Assembly (NCBI GenBank): GCA_029891345.1
Contig: CM056994.1
Location: 222,185,991 to 222,249,990, forward strand
Length of the DNA stretch: 64,000 nt
Direction of reading: 5' to 3'
Source of the DNA: Dryococelus australis
Lineage: Eukaryota; Arthropoda; Insecta; Phasmatodea; Phasmatidae
Of the stretch, positions 35,644 to 47,467 are shown piece after piece (position 1 is the first letter of the stretch; every line of letters starts with the position of its first letter). Under the pieces are notes generated by a model that worked only from the letters and a program-made list of their open reading frames with translations, was not told the origin of the DNA and ran no database searches. The position numbers and the translations under genes are program-made.

Positions 35644-37168
35644 CCCCTCCCCCTTGTGAAGGGAGGAGAGGAACCTCATTTTTTCAGCGATAATGCTTTT
35701 TCTTAGAGGAGTGTTAATTTGTTAAGTTTCTGCAGCGTTGTTTCTGAGATATTGAAACTGAATAGTTTTTAATGAATTCAGATGAGAATTTCACACTAAA
35801 AATAATAATTGCACAAGTTGGTAGGCAACAACAAAGAAATTTTGTCACAAGTGTGTCTGTAGACCACTTTGGCAGAGGTTAGTACATGTGCGCTTGTTAT
35901 CGATATCATTGCGGTGGATGCGTCTTTCACCCATCGTAGTTCAACGGTGTATCCTAATCTGATTAAACTACCCAAAGTAACCTAAAATGCTGGCGAATAA
36001 GTTTTCATACATTTTAACCTAACCATAGGGTGGTTCCTTTATTATCTCTAAAAGTGTATTTATAGAAATAATATCCTATTGTAATTTTCTCTCACAATGT
36101 GAAATTATTTAACACGTTGGGCTGAATTAAAATTGTGGTTACTGGTTGACTAAGCCCTTGGTACTAAATTGCACTTTTGGAGAAAGATGTAACACAATTT
36201 TTGTAGACACGGTAAATAAAATTATCCAGAAATGTATCCTGTCCCTCCCCCTTTTTTTCTTCTGCAAAATTTCTAAAATCCTTAATTTTCCAGTGCAGAC
36301 AATTTAGTAAAAATTTTAATGTCTGTGTTTTAGCTATGTACCAAGGGTAACTTAACCCTGTCCAACACTGTAGATGCAAGAAACAAAATTGTACCTTACA
36401 ATAAGGGATAAATAAGTATAAAACTGTATCATAATAGAGAACTAATGTAATGTAAAGAGAGGGAATAACTAAAACGGGATTTGAATTTATTTACCAGAAA
36501 CCATTTACTATATTGACATTAAATATGTATAAAGGTGATGAAGTCATATTGAAACAAACCTCTCAAGTCATTGTCAGTGTTAGGAATTTAAATATAAATG
36601 CCAGCAAATAATTATTTATTCGTGGCTCAGGAACATGTGAACTTTGCCTTCTAGAAATTCAGCTAGGCTACTGGTCGCTGTTTTGTTGCATTCATTACTG
36701 ATACGCAACCTGCAATACATTCAACGGTTACAGTAGCACACTTGTTATACTTAATTTAATCATTTATTCAAATAGCAGTTTTCCACAAATCCTGATATAT
36801 GAACACTATATCTAAAACACATGCTTATTGTCGCACATAACCCAATACTGGTCTGCGGTACATTACACTCACGATCGGTAGTTTTATGAGGAAATTATTT
36901 GATTGCACAACTAACACAAGTCAATAATAATCTAGTAAAACTACACACGTGAATTGTAATATATATTTATTTATTTATTCATCATCTTTGTTCAACACGA
37001 TAGGCTTCGAATGTAACCTTTCTCTCAACGTCATTCTAATGTAAACACAATGTTTTGGGTAACTGTCAAGATGGCGACTGGAGTCCATAGTAAAACCACC
37101 TATCTCCCGCGGCTTCACATATGTCACAACATGCCATCTCCTGTACACTCGTAACTCCATGACTCGAG
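35644..37168. other. Non-coding DNA between SINE and exon candidate
   Basis: AT-rich, with insect-style TTAACCTAACC at about 36017. No recognisable gene. A GC-rich rise begins at about 37080. Confidence 0.45.
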
Positions 37169-37314
37169 CCACTGCCCGAGGAGGAGGACACGGACAGCCC
37201 GCCGCGCAGTCCCTCACTGCCGCCCGAGGACACACCCTCACCGGAGCAGGCGAGCTGCTGGGGGGCACCTCCACGCTCGTCCTCACGTAACACTTCCTTT
37301 CCTTTGACGATACA
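37169..37314 (+). CDS. Candidate internal coding exon of a host gene
   Basis: A 146-base GC-rich stretch has one plus-strand frame with a strongly protein-like, disordered composition: PLPEEEDTDSPPRSPS, then LPPEDTPSPEQASCWG, then a Ser/Arg-rich end. The frame is closed by TGA just upstream (37160-37162), so the exon would start after an AG at 37167-37168. The pyrimidine content upstream is only fair. It ends at ACA|GTGAGT (donor 37315-37320). A SINE begins immediately after the donor. Two minus-strand ORFs (37066-37293 and 36975-37445) overlap, but their composition is less convincing. I do not recognise the protein. Confidence 0.45.
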
Positions 37315-37315
37315 G

Positions 37316-37547
37316 TGAGTGAGCGGCTCTTTACATCGAGGTCTTCAGAGCCGATGAGGGTGAAGCGAGGTGAGTATGGGACAGCGCCAGAATTACGAGG
37401 TGGGAAAACCAGAGATCCCCGAGAAAACACGCTGCCCAACGGCATCTTTCAGCACGATTCACACTTGCAGCCCCACCAGGAATCGAACCCGAATCACCTA
37501 GGTGGGAGGCGAGTTGCTTAACCACTACCCCACTGAGGCTCCCTACC
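37316..37547 (-). mobile_element. tRNA-derived SINE
   Basis: Read on the minus strand, the head has a pol III A box (TAGTGGTTAAGCAACTCGCC) and a B box (GGTTCGATTCC) with tRNA-like spacing. A body follows, and then a tail with CCCTCATCGGCTCTGAAGAC and GTAAAGAGCCGC. It is the best-preserved head of the three family members. Because the body continues well beyond the tRNA part and no cloverleaf acceptor stem closes, it is a SINE and not a tRNA gene. Confidence 0.85.
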
Positions 37548-39150
37548 ACCGATACACAATTCATTTGTAAAGTCGAAGATCAGGCAATTGAAAATCGGTT
37601 ATGCAATCTTCGTAAAAAGTTTGTCTTGTTATGTAAATCATTATATATTATCCAGGAATGAATTTACGTACCTTTTTTTTTAATGGGCTTAAGTATTTAT
37701 ATTAAAATTTAATTTCAAAACAAAACACCTTGCTTGTTTACTTTATTCGTAAGTATTAATCCATATATACCCTCTTTGCATTACAGTCGTTTGTCATTTA
37801 TTTAATTTAAACCAGCTTGGTATAATATGCTGAAATAAAATATTCATTCAACAAATAACTTTAAGGAAAAGTGGTACATATATTTTCGTCAGTAATAATC
37901 TGCCGAAGCATGTCGGTGATGTTTAGTAACACGTTTCATAGTTCCTTGTTTCTGTACTAAAATAATTTCGTTGGCAATATTTATACCTACGTGGTCATCC
38001 TGAACTACAATTAGAAACATAGTGAGATGATGTACTGTGGATAACTGGGTATAAAACGTAATAGGACATATAACCTAACGTGAATAGTAAGGAGGAAACA
38101 CACCCTTGAAAATTGTTTCTAATATTAAATTTTTTAGGAAAATGTCAGAAACTACCCTACGTGATATGAACCAACAAAGTCGTGAATAGTGTTAGCTTGA
38201 CCGAATATCTGCCATCTGTAAACATATTGCTCGTCAATAGGAAGTTAGGCGGTGTCATGTTTTAACCATCAATAGTATCATATCCACTGCTATATATCAA
38301 GAGTATTGATGCAAGTGTGCATCAAAGGAAAACTAAACGTTGCGGACTGTTCTTGAGAAAATATAGTTGTTTTAGACATTTCGTCTAATAACACATGATG
38401 ACTGAAATAAAGGATACAACAACTACAAAAATTATTAGACAAATAGCAATGCATTCTTGGAGAACAGAGACACTAAAAACATCTTAATAGATTATTTACT
38501 CATTTAATTTGGCTGAGGATGTGTCTCTCAGCAACTAACTATTTCTGAAGAAATTTACATTCTTGCAAAATCATAATATAAGTCGCCACACTGTCATCGA
38601 CTCTAAATTAATTTAGTTATAGTTTACATTTCAATAATGTTTGATATTTAAAATATTTTAAAATCAAAATGTAAACTCTGAAAAAGAGTTAAAAACCTGT
38701 CCCATTTTATGTTGTTAAAGTCAACATAGGTGAGAGGAAACTTGCTTTTCAAAGAAAAATACTCACAAAAATTTTATTAGTTCTACACTAGATCTGTTTT
38801 AATGTCACTTTACTAATATATGATTATCGGTTTTAGCAAATGTTTATAGTATTTTTAGGTAACTTACTTGGTACCAGTATTTGTACGTCAGTAACCTATA
38901 TATTTAGGAGGTAGGAGGAGTTTAACATGGAGTGACCACCTGGTGACATCGGATAAGCTTAAACTTAAAAGTTCCAAAAATAATAATTTTTTAATAAATA
39001 TTAAAATAAAAAAAATAAAAAACATTTCGATAACAATCTACTTTAAAGAATGTTTGTTACTAAATTATTTTTTAAAAAATTTAAAATTTGTAATAATATG
39101 TTACAATTATTTATTTATAGTCTCTGGACATATCCATAACTGGAAGGATC
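37548..39150. other. AT-rich non-coding DNA
   Basis: No recognisable ORF, RNA or repeat end. A low-complexity A/T run lies at 38960-39080. Confidence 0.5.
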
Positions 39151-39154
39151 TTTA

Positions 39155-39355
39155 ACATGCTCTCAAGTCGTCCACTCCTCCAGCAGGGTGGCGCAATACC
39201 GCCAGTCCAGGCCAGCTGTCAATTGTCCCCCTGCCGGCCTGACGATGTAGTGGTGGCTGGGACCACCTATAGGAAAGGTGGGTAGTGGTGAGTCATACCC
39301 TACCTTGCCGAGACTGGCCGTGCATATAACAGTGCCCCATGTGCCCACACATAAC
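39155..39355. other. GC-rich island of unknown origin
   Basis: About 200 bases of GC-rich DNA within AT-rich flanks. It has no pol III boxes and no convincing ORF (the 64-codon minus frame has no signature). It may be a fragment of a retroelement or an exon. Confidence 0.35.
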
Positions 39356-41200
39356 AATATTTATAAAACTTAATACAGAAGACAAACATGAGACATACAT
39401 TCTGGGATTTTACTTCTGGCAAGTGCGTTCTATACACTCAGGTATTTTTTTTGTAGCCGACTGCTATTTTATTCGCATCTGTTATATAATTTTTACCTCT
39501 AAATTGTGGCAGTCATAGCTATTGGATCATTACTCGATTAATTTTCCTCGTATTCGTTTTCTCTTTCTTTATATTTACCTCATTCTACTCTTCCTGTCAA
39601 CTCTGCTTTCCCCATTTAACGATGCTCTCTCAACTCCCATCTTCTACTCACCATTTAATCACTCAACATCACAACTTACAATTTATCCACTTTAACTAAT
39701 TATTTGATTTGTCATTGCTATTCTATTGAGTGCAGTCCTGTAGATTCACTGTCAATAACTAGAAGCAGCATTCCCCTATACCTCTTTTTTTTCTCTCATC
39801 AATCGCTTATTTCTAGCCCCACACCCCTCAAACATTTGTGGTATTATTGTTCTGACAATAAGTGTCATTAAGTGACATGATGTAGGAAATATGTAAAACT
39901 TACGCATTCATGTGGATGCATTAGTTGATTCAGTAGCCATCATATGTAACTCTGATCGTTCGGACCAGCAGCTGTGTTGTGTGAGGGTATGAAAATTCAG
40001 AATCTTGTAATTGTATGAACATTAAAAAAAATAATTTTATTGCATCAGAATTGTATAAGTATAGATTCTAATTTGATATGTAAGATTTCCTGTTTTTCGT
40101 TGCATATTCGAGAAACACAATTTCGTTATTAAAACCTCTGCAAAACCATGTTAGTTGACAAAACATTATCAATACCAAGAAAACTACGATTTAAGGTAAA
40201 TGGAATGTCTAATATGCTTTAACTTAAATAATTATGTCTTAAATATTGTTATAGGCAATTCACTGTAAAGTGAGCAGTTATTGAAGCCCTCTAATTTGGA
40301 TTAATCGGTAATAAATAAATTTTATTTGATCCTCAGATGTTAACTTCCGATTGTGGTGGAATATAAATACTGTGTTTATTACTTACAAGGCAACACTTAT
40401 TTAAAACGGTGGTTGAATCATAAAATATGCCTGAAATAATAAAGTAACTAGGGCCTCAAAAGTGACCACTTTACCGTAAACAGCCTATATATAATTGTAT
40501 TTGTTTTCAATTTCTTGTCTATAGAATTGTGTAACAGCACAAGAAAAGTTGAATAGTTCCATCTGCTAAGAATCATTGTAAGCTGCAATCATCATTTATT
40601 CATAATGCTCATCAAAATCCATTCTCAGATACTGGTCACAATTCTCGATTTATTGTCAACCATCATCATACACTGGTACACTCTTCTCAAATACTGGTGT
40701 GCCATCCTTGAACACTGAATGGCAAGTCTATTGCCATACACTGGTATGCCATTTACATGACTGATCAGTTATCAACTTCAAACACTGAACAACATTTCTC
40801 ATGTACTGATCGTCAGTTATCGAATTCTGTCCCGCATTGCTATAATACTAGTCATCTAAGGTGATTATGAGGGGAGGGGGTAAATTTGGAACTGGAGTTT
40901 ACAATTGAAAAATACAATTAATCTTGAAGTGTAGCACATTGACACTTGAATGTAGATATTTTCACTTTTTAGTCTACCAATAGCAATTTTTAAGATGCTA
41001 TAATTAGTCACTAAAAATTGTCTTTTATATGTAACATTTAAATGACATATGTTATTGTAAGTATATAGTTTCAATGTAACAGGTAACACCAGGTGAGTAC
41101 AGCACCAAACACAACAAAATTAATCAGTCTGCTTGCCTCCGACGCTGGCCTGCATATTATGTACATTTATACCTGCATGAATAAGTTTTGTACCTGTGTA
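39356..41200. other. AT-rich non-coding DNA
   Basis: No genes seen. The 40600-40850 region repeats the short phrase ACACTGGT/ATACTGGT about seven times irregularly. Confidence 0.45.
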
Positions 41201-41767
41201 GCCCACCAATAAATTTGTTGCAATAAGATCTGAGGGTGCCATAGGAGTGGAAAAGTAGTTTATTTTAACATCAGAATCAATAGTTAAAAAAGGGTACCAG
41301 CTGAGAAACAAAAGCATCGACTTTGAATTGATTCTCAGATTTACTAGCCCAAAAATAATACTGGCATGCATATTTGAAAATTAATTACTACACAAAAATA
41401 CATTGTCATACAGAGAGTCGGTTCACTAGACTTAATATCTAAATTACCAGTAGTCCATATGCTGTGTTGTATTGGAAACGGAATCTGAGGCTACTCTCCG
41501 TGACACAAAAATGCACACCGTATGATAAGTGTGCCTGAATCGTCTATTTTTCGCTACTTGATATAGTCAGGATCTCTAATTTCACACTACTACTTCCTTT
41601 TCTATGTGAGCACCTACCTTCTGCTGTAGTTATCAATATTATATTTGTCCATTTGGATCAATATTGAGTTCAGACTCAATAAACCATAACAAGAACACAC
41701 AAATAAAAATTATATAATAATTGTTCCGAATATGTGCAACCCCTTTCCTTCCACAGTAGAGTACTAG

Positions 41768-42003
41768 GGACGGTGGTGGCTGAACGGCTAGCTCGTTCGC
41801 CTCCCACCAAGGCGAACAAGGCTCAATCCCCAGCTGGGTCACTGGATTTTCGCATGTGGGAATCGTGTCGGGCGATGTTGCTGGTCGGCAGGTTTTCTCG
41901 GGAATCTCCCGTTTCCCCCGTCCTTTCGTCCCGGCACTGCTCCATATTTACCTCAATCCCCCTCATCGGCTCTCATGACCTCGCTGTTAAGAGCCGCCAA
42001 AAT
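41768..42003 (+). mobile_element. tRNA-derived SINE inserted in the Gypsy C LTR
   Basis: The head starts GGTGGTGGCTGAACGGCTAG (A box) with a B box GGCTCAATCCC. The tail has CCCTCATCGGCTCTCATGAC and GTTAAGAGCCGCC, matching the 37316-37547 copy in the opposite orientation. The right LTR (near 63310) lacks it, which confirms a later insertion. Confidence 0.85.
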
Positions 42004-42125
42004 TTCTTCGCTCACTCAGCATACTAAAAATACAGTACTAAATTTGAGTGACCAAGAAATTTCTTTTTTTCTTCACTACTTGTATATTGAGTCAGAACCT
42101 CCAATCTTGGAGAGCAGTTGTAATG

Positions 42126-42695
42126 CACTATCTACCAAAAATTAATTGGACACCCGTGAAGATAGGTAATTCAGTACGTCAGTTGACTTGTGTTTCACGG
42201 CCTTCAGCGTAGGATCGCTGGTGTTTGTCCATGCTAGCATGAACACAGAGGCCTATTATAACATTCTAGATAATGAAATGCTCCCAACATTGTGGCGGTT
42301 TTAACATAATGGACCCGTGTTACTTCCAGGATGACAATGCCAGGTGCCATGTTTTAAGGGCTACTATGCAGTGGTACGCCGACAACAATGTTCGCCGATT
42401 GGACTGGGCCGCCCAGAGCCCCGACCTAAACCCTATAAAACATATTTGAGACGAATTGGATCGCCGGGTAAGGGCTCGTCAGGCGTGGCCAAAATTCATT
42501 GCTCAACTCATGGAATGGTTGCAAGAGTAATGGCAACGAATCCCCGTGGATGTCCTGCAAACACTCGTAGAGAGCATGCCGTACAAGGTGGCTGCTGTTA
42601 TAGTCGCAAGAGGTGGCCCTGCGAAATTCTAACGGGGTGACAACTACCGAGCAAACATTGTGGACAGGTGCCCAATTACTTTTTGGTAGATAGTG
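42126..42695 (+). mobile_element. Tc1/mariner-like internally deleted element, copy 2
   Basis: About 570 bp, collinear with copy 1 (10124-10688) along its whole length, with ends CACTATCTACCAAAAATTAA and TTACTTTTTGGTAGATAGTG. TA follows on the right. On the left the target reads TG, presumably mutated TA. It carries the same truncated transposase C-terminus, also with stops. Because both copies share the same internal deletion, they come from one deleted founder spread in trans. Confidence 0.9.
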
Positions 42696-43080
42696 TATCT
42701 TGCGGCGGATTGCAAGTGGCTTGCAAATATACAATTTGTAGAAGTTACCTTAAATTTTGAAGAAAAGGAAAGACTCATACTACACTTAATAAAATTATAT
42801 GAATAATACAGATATTCAGCAAACTCTGATCGCTCAATTTTCAAGCTAAAAGCAGTGTGTTTCTTCATTAAAACACGTCGCACAAAATTCAATATTTCAA
42901 AGGAATGTACCCATCCAAGTAAAGTTTAAATAGTGACACTCCAAACGAGGATGCAGAATATTTGACAATGCTAAAGTCGAGTTACTATGACGTCGGGCAT
43001 TTCACGAGCGAAAATACATCTTCCAAGCGAAAAACTGTTCTAACCACAGTTCACAGCAAACTGAACATTATATAGCGGCG

Positions 43081-43790
43081 AACGAATTCAACGTATATTA
43101 ATTGGTGCATGCCCATACTCTCTAAGTTCTTGTGACACTTGCATCAGACACGTACTAGCCAGTCCATTGGCCCGTCACAACTGCCACCCTCAAACTAATA
43201 AGTCTTCAAGCAGGCAACTACTCTGAGCCATATCTAACACGCCATGTCGCCCGTCAACCATAACAGGTCAAAGCCGGCTCTCTACCCGGCCTGTGCGGCA
43301 GCCCAAACCGACTCGCTACCGGAACATGCACAACCTCGTCCCTGACATCGTGCGAGCGACTCGCCAACCCCATGCGCCGATAAAGGCCTCAGCACTGCTG
43401 CAAAAATGTTACCAACCTGACAAATACACAACCTCATACCACGGTAATCACCACACACGATTAAAATTGCTCCATTTCAGTTAACATGTGATATTCATAT
43501 GTCATAGCCCACCCCCTTATAACACCCATCTATAACACAATAAAAGAATAAAATTCCGTTTCCCTTCACGTATTCGGAGATCTACCCACAAGTTACAAAA
43601 CATTTATAATATTGACAAAAACCTTTATTAAAACCAAATACTGTAGACCACTCCAAAGAACAACTTAGAATACCCAGCAAAAAAAAAAAAAAAAAAAAAA
43701 ATTCTAAAAAGAGAGTATATGAAACACATTAAAACACTACGATGTAGCTAACCCCCAACTTTCTCCCAAGTATTGTTACATCTCTTTACC
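43081..43790. other. DNA between the Gypsy C LTR and pol
   Basis: A GC-richer segment (43170-43420) carries a plus-strand frame ending in a basic RPVRQPKPTRYRNMHN stretch, reminiscent of retroelement Pol C-termini but too short to call. An A-homopolymer of about 22 lies at 43679-43701. The rest is AT-rich. Confidence 0.35.
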
Positions 43791-46339
43791 TCAAGTTAAT
43801 TTAGTCTAATAAAATTTCACAGCAGATACACAAGCTTTTCTTACAACCAAATAATTCAGAGGACATATCAAGTTTACTGTAGCCGGAGTGAGAAAACCCT
43901 GAATCTCATAAGGTCCAAAATATGGTAATGCCAACTTAGCTGAGACAGAAGACAATTTTACTCTCTAAAACTTTTCTATAAAGAACTATGTCTCCAACTT
44001 TAAATTTGACATGGCACCCTGTTATTGAACTTATCAAACATTTTCTTACGTATGCTCAAAAGTGCTTGGCAGGCTTCCTTCCATACCTCAAAGGGAGATT
44101 TACGCGATGGTCCATCTAAAACAGAAAGCTCTAACTTCCTCATACCCAACAAGTGATGCGGAATCTCTCGCCCAAACAAAACAAAACCCGTCCCACATTC
44201 TCTGCCTGTCATGGTAATAAATAGCCAATGCATCATTTACAGATTTGTTTAATCGCTCTGCAACATTTGGGCGAGGGAAGTAAATGCTAGCCTAAAATTG
44301 ATTGATAACCCTACTAAAACATTGCTTTATCTTTTCCACAAAATAGGAAGCATTATCAAAAATCAAATGTTCAGGACTCCCGAATATCATGAAAATTTCG
44401 TTCACTAGTTTAGCTATCACAGATGCCTTCATATTTCGCATGGCCATAAAAACAGAAAACCTTAGTGAATCATTTACCAAGATTAATAAGAAATTGTTAC
44501 CCTTGCCGGACTGGGATATGGGGCCAAGCATGTCAATATATAGCCTCTGCCAAAATCTAACTGGCATATACACCGAATGCATCCCAACCCCCGAATTCAA
44601 TTGCAGTTTTGCACATTGGCACTCGTGACAATTTTTCATACCTTTGTGCATGTGTTGCCAAAAAATTATTTCCGAATTTTCAGTACTGTTTCCATCTACC
44701 CATGTGCGCCCCGATGGGAGGATCGTGGAAATATCTCAAGTTCATATCTCTCAGCGATTGGGGTACCCACGCCTGCCTTTTCCTTTTTTACAAATGAAAT
44801 ACACAACTGTCCTAACCAACTTATAGTTTTGTACTCAACACTCTGAATTTTTCCAATTAACGCCATACTCTGGCCATCTTCTTCGTGAAATTTATGAAGG
44901 TTGACAAAGTATTCAGGGATTAGCTGTAATATGGTACACAGCTCACCTACCAAAATATGTTCAGGGGTACTAGATGGTACTACAAATTTAGCTGGGTCAT
45001 ACATCTGCGACACAATTTGCTTTACCTTGTACATATATAATCTTGAAACTAAATCGGGTAAGCCACATAATCCACCTTCCTATGATTCCCAACTAACAAG
45101 GGTGCGATAACGAGGCTTTAGCCTAGTTATCCACCATCAAATCGAACTCAGCATGCTCGAGGTATGCCACAATCCTTTCTACTCCAAAACATAGGTCAAA
45201 GCTTCTTTTTCATTTACACTATATCCTTGCTTCACTTGCGAAGGTTATGCTCGCATACTCAGTAGGCTTCAATTCACCATCGTTACCTGTAGCAATACTA
45301 CACCTAAAGCCCGACTACCCACATCCACATGTAATGCAAAGAACTGATTAAACCTAGAGGGGCTTAAGACCTGTAGGTAAAAATGGTATGTTGCAAAGAC
45401 TGACAACTTATTTGCTGCTCCTCGCCTTAGCAAACTCCACCTGTTTCCTGCTTATATGATTTAGATGTACACGAATAGCTCTGTATTCAGGAATACATTT
45501 GGACAAGTATCCGAGCATCCCTAGAAAGCACATTGCCCCCTTCACATTTTTCGGAACTGGAGAATTTACAGTTGGTGCAATCTTTGCAGGATCTATTAAT
45601 AACCTGCCTTTACTCGCGATATAGCCAAGGAAATTGATTTGCTGTCTAGCCCAAGACACCCTACCAGGGTTAACCAAGATACCCGCTGATCAACTTCAAC
45701 AACACCTGATGGATGTTTTCGAGATATTCCTCAAAATTATTCGAAAAGGCACAAATGTTATCCAGATATGACACTGCTAATTGAAATTGGAAATCTTCTA
45801 TTAACTTATACAAAATCCGCAATAAGCACTGGCTGGCAAAATGTACCTCAAATGACACTCTTTACCTAGAAACAAATCCTGTGCATTTTTTGCTTTCTTC
45901 CTTTAGTTTGCTGTGATGAAAAGCTGAATTTAAGTCAAGAAGTGTGAAGTTAGTAGCCTGCGACAGGTATTGGAACAAAATATTTATGTTTGACAAAGGA
46001 ACTGGCATCGTTTCAATTTTATTCAGGAAATGGTAATCTGATACCAATTTAAATTTAACTTGATATTTTTTTAACCAGAAATGCTGGTGATATGTAAAGT
46101 GATAAACTGTGTCGAATGATCTACCTTTCTAAATCACTGATTATTTTTAAAACACTAACGATTTGTGGGGGAGGGTAATTGACCATTATTATGGAGTACA
46201 TCTCACTTAATTATCATCCATGATACGGATTCTATATGGAAGGTCACATAGCAACAATTTCATTTTCAACACATCTGGAAATTGCTTGACAACCTCATTC
46301 AATTAATATTTTTGGGCACTGGACAACTCCTCCCCATAA
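43791..46339 (-). pseudogene. pol: Gypsy element C pol (RT to integrase), left of the Polinton
   Basis: Minus-strand fragments are, from 5' to 3': RT (45670-46047: VSDYHFLNKI, TNFTLLDLNSAFH, and the active site SYLDN at 45757-45771), the RT/RNase H connection (45408-45677: QQINFLGYIASKGRLL), degraded RNase H (44650-45400), the integrase zinc module (NCHECQCAK near 44620), the integrase core (44292-44560: RLYIDMLGPIS with the first Asp, SPEHLIFDNASYF with the second), and a C-terminal part reaching about 43800. Frames are broken throughout. The active site has YLDN in place of YLDD. The 5' part (gag and protease) continues at 61263-62640 beyond the Polinton. Confidence 0.88.
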
Positions 46340-46345
46340 GTCTCC
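46340..46345. other. Polinton target-site duplication, left
   Basis: GTCTCC, repeated exactly at 61257-61262. Six-base duplications are characteristic of Polinton/Maverick integration. Confidence 0.92.
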
Positions 46346-46970
46346 AGTAGTATATGGGTACATTGAGGACAGTCCTATTTTTAGTTCATTTTTGACCACA
46401 AAAATCTCGATTTTCACCTCAAAATCAAGCAGTTTTAAGCCAAAATCAACCCATTTCCTACGATTTGTAATAAAAAAACTCAAAAAGCCCCAAAACATCA
46501 AAAAATCCAAAAACCATCAAAATATTCCAAAAAACCACCAAAATCAAACATTTTTATCAACCCCCAGAATCCAAATTAATTCCCCCCCCCCCCAATTTTT
46601 CGACCCTCAAAATCAAGCAAAAAACAAGCAATATAACCCCAAAATAAAATAATTGTATCCCAAAAACAAGCAATTTTACCCCTAAAAAAATCAAGCAATT
46701 TTATTTAAAAAAACTAACAATTTTCCATCCAAATGAGGCATTTTTGACCCTAAAATCGTGATGATTTACCTCGTTTTTCATAAATAGTTGCTCAGAATTT
46801 TTTCCCCCATATTTAGCCCAAAATCAAGCAAATTTCTCGCCTTTCAAGCAATTTTTTTCCACATTTTCTATAAATGCCAAGTTTGCAAGCAAGAAATCTC
46901 TAAATCAACTAATTTAACCCAAAAACAAGCAAATTAAGCTAAATTTCAAATGAAAATCTTAAAAATATAA
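46346..46970 (+). repeat. Polinton left terminal inverted repeat
   Basis: Pairs with 60650-61256 in reverse complement. Both are built of many irregular copies of the motif AAATCAAGCAA separated by A/C-rich spacers. A C-homopolymer (about 46583-46594) occurs only in this arm. Confidence 0.9.
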
Positions 46971-46990
46971 TTGATAGAACTTTATAAATT

Positions 46991-47266
46991 TTATTCAACA
47001 AAAGTAAAACACCAGTAAGACTTTTTAAAGTCTAAAAATAAATAATCATAACTACTACTGACTACATAATCCCATCGATCACAAAAATCCAAAACATAAA
47101 CATCTTCTTTAAAATTAAAAGATTTATCCGATCTTAAATCACTATTATTGAGTTTTAAAACAATTTTGAAATGAACAATGTCCAATTCTTTATCAATTGA
47201 AGTTGTTTTTTATATAACTTCATATCCAATAGCCCAATCTTCTAAGAGTTCTATAATTTGGTCCAT
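46991..47266 (-). pseudogene. Small Polinton gene of unknown function
   Basis: A minus-strand frame of about 91 codons starts at ATG 47266 with MDQIIELLEDWAIGYEVI and has one in-frame stop. It continues IDKELDIVHFKIVLKLNN and then an aromatic acidic end, stopping at 46991. It lies just inside the left inverted repeat, after the capsid-like gene. No family recognised. Confidence 0.5.
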
Positions 47267-47279
47267 TTGCAATATTTAA

Positions 47280-47467
47280 AATTTATATATGTTTGATAAA
47301 AAGTGATACTATAAGAAAATTTTAATTTCATTTGATAAAACAATTCATCTATATTTCTAAAAAAAATTCGTAAAACTTTTAAAATTAACCTCCTTACTAT
47401 ATGTCAAAAAAATTGTATTAAAATCTGAAAACCTTTTTTTGGCTTCTCCATTTAATAATATTAAAAT
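47280..47467 (-). pseudogene. Short coding-like remnant after the Polinton capsid-like gene
   Basis: Reads LLNGEAKKRFSDFNTIFL and TYSKEVNFKSFTNFF on the minus strand before stops. Could be a separate small gene. Function unknown. Confidence 0.3.

Larger units (their letters stand above)
41215..43080 (-). mobile_element. 3' LTR of Gypsy element C (long), with SINE and Tc1 insertions
   Basis: Homologous to 62735-64000. Shared landmarks in order are GGGTACCAG(C/T)TGAGAAACAA, GATTxTCAGATTTxCTAGCCCA, AATATCTAAATxACCAGTAGTC, CAGGATCTC(C/T)AATT, AATAAACCATA and AGCAAACTCTGATxxCTC. Inserted into it are a SINE (41768-42003) and a Tc1-like element (42126-42695), neither of which is in the right copy. 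Without them the LTR is over 1 kb. The outer edges are approximate because the right copy runs off the window. Orientation (minus) follows from pol. Confidence 0.75.

Noticed and set aside
36975-37445. 156-codon minus-strand ORF
   Set aside because: Crosses the SINE and the antisense of a better exon candidate. Composition is explained by GC-rich antisense reading.
37495-37547. tRNA gene on the minus strand (A and B boxes)
   Set aside because: The boxes continue into a non-tRNA body and tail shared with two other copies. No acceptor stem closes, so it is a SINE head.
46392-46652. Lys/Asn/Gln-rich ORF in the Polinton left inverted repeat
   Set aside because: Repetitive TIR sequence. The matching right-arm ORFs (60936-61142 and 60955-61137) arise from the same A/C-rich iterons.
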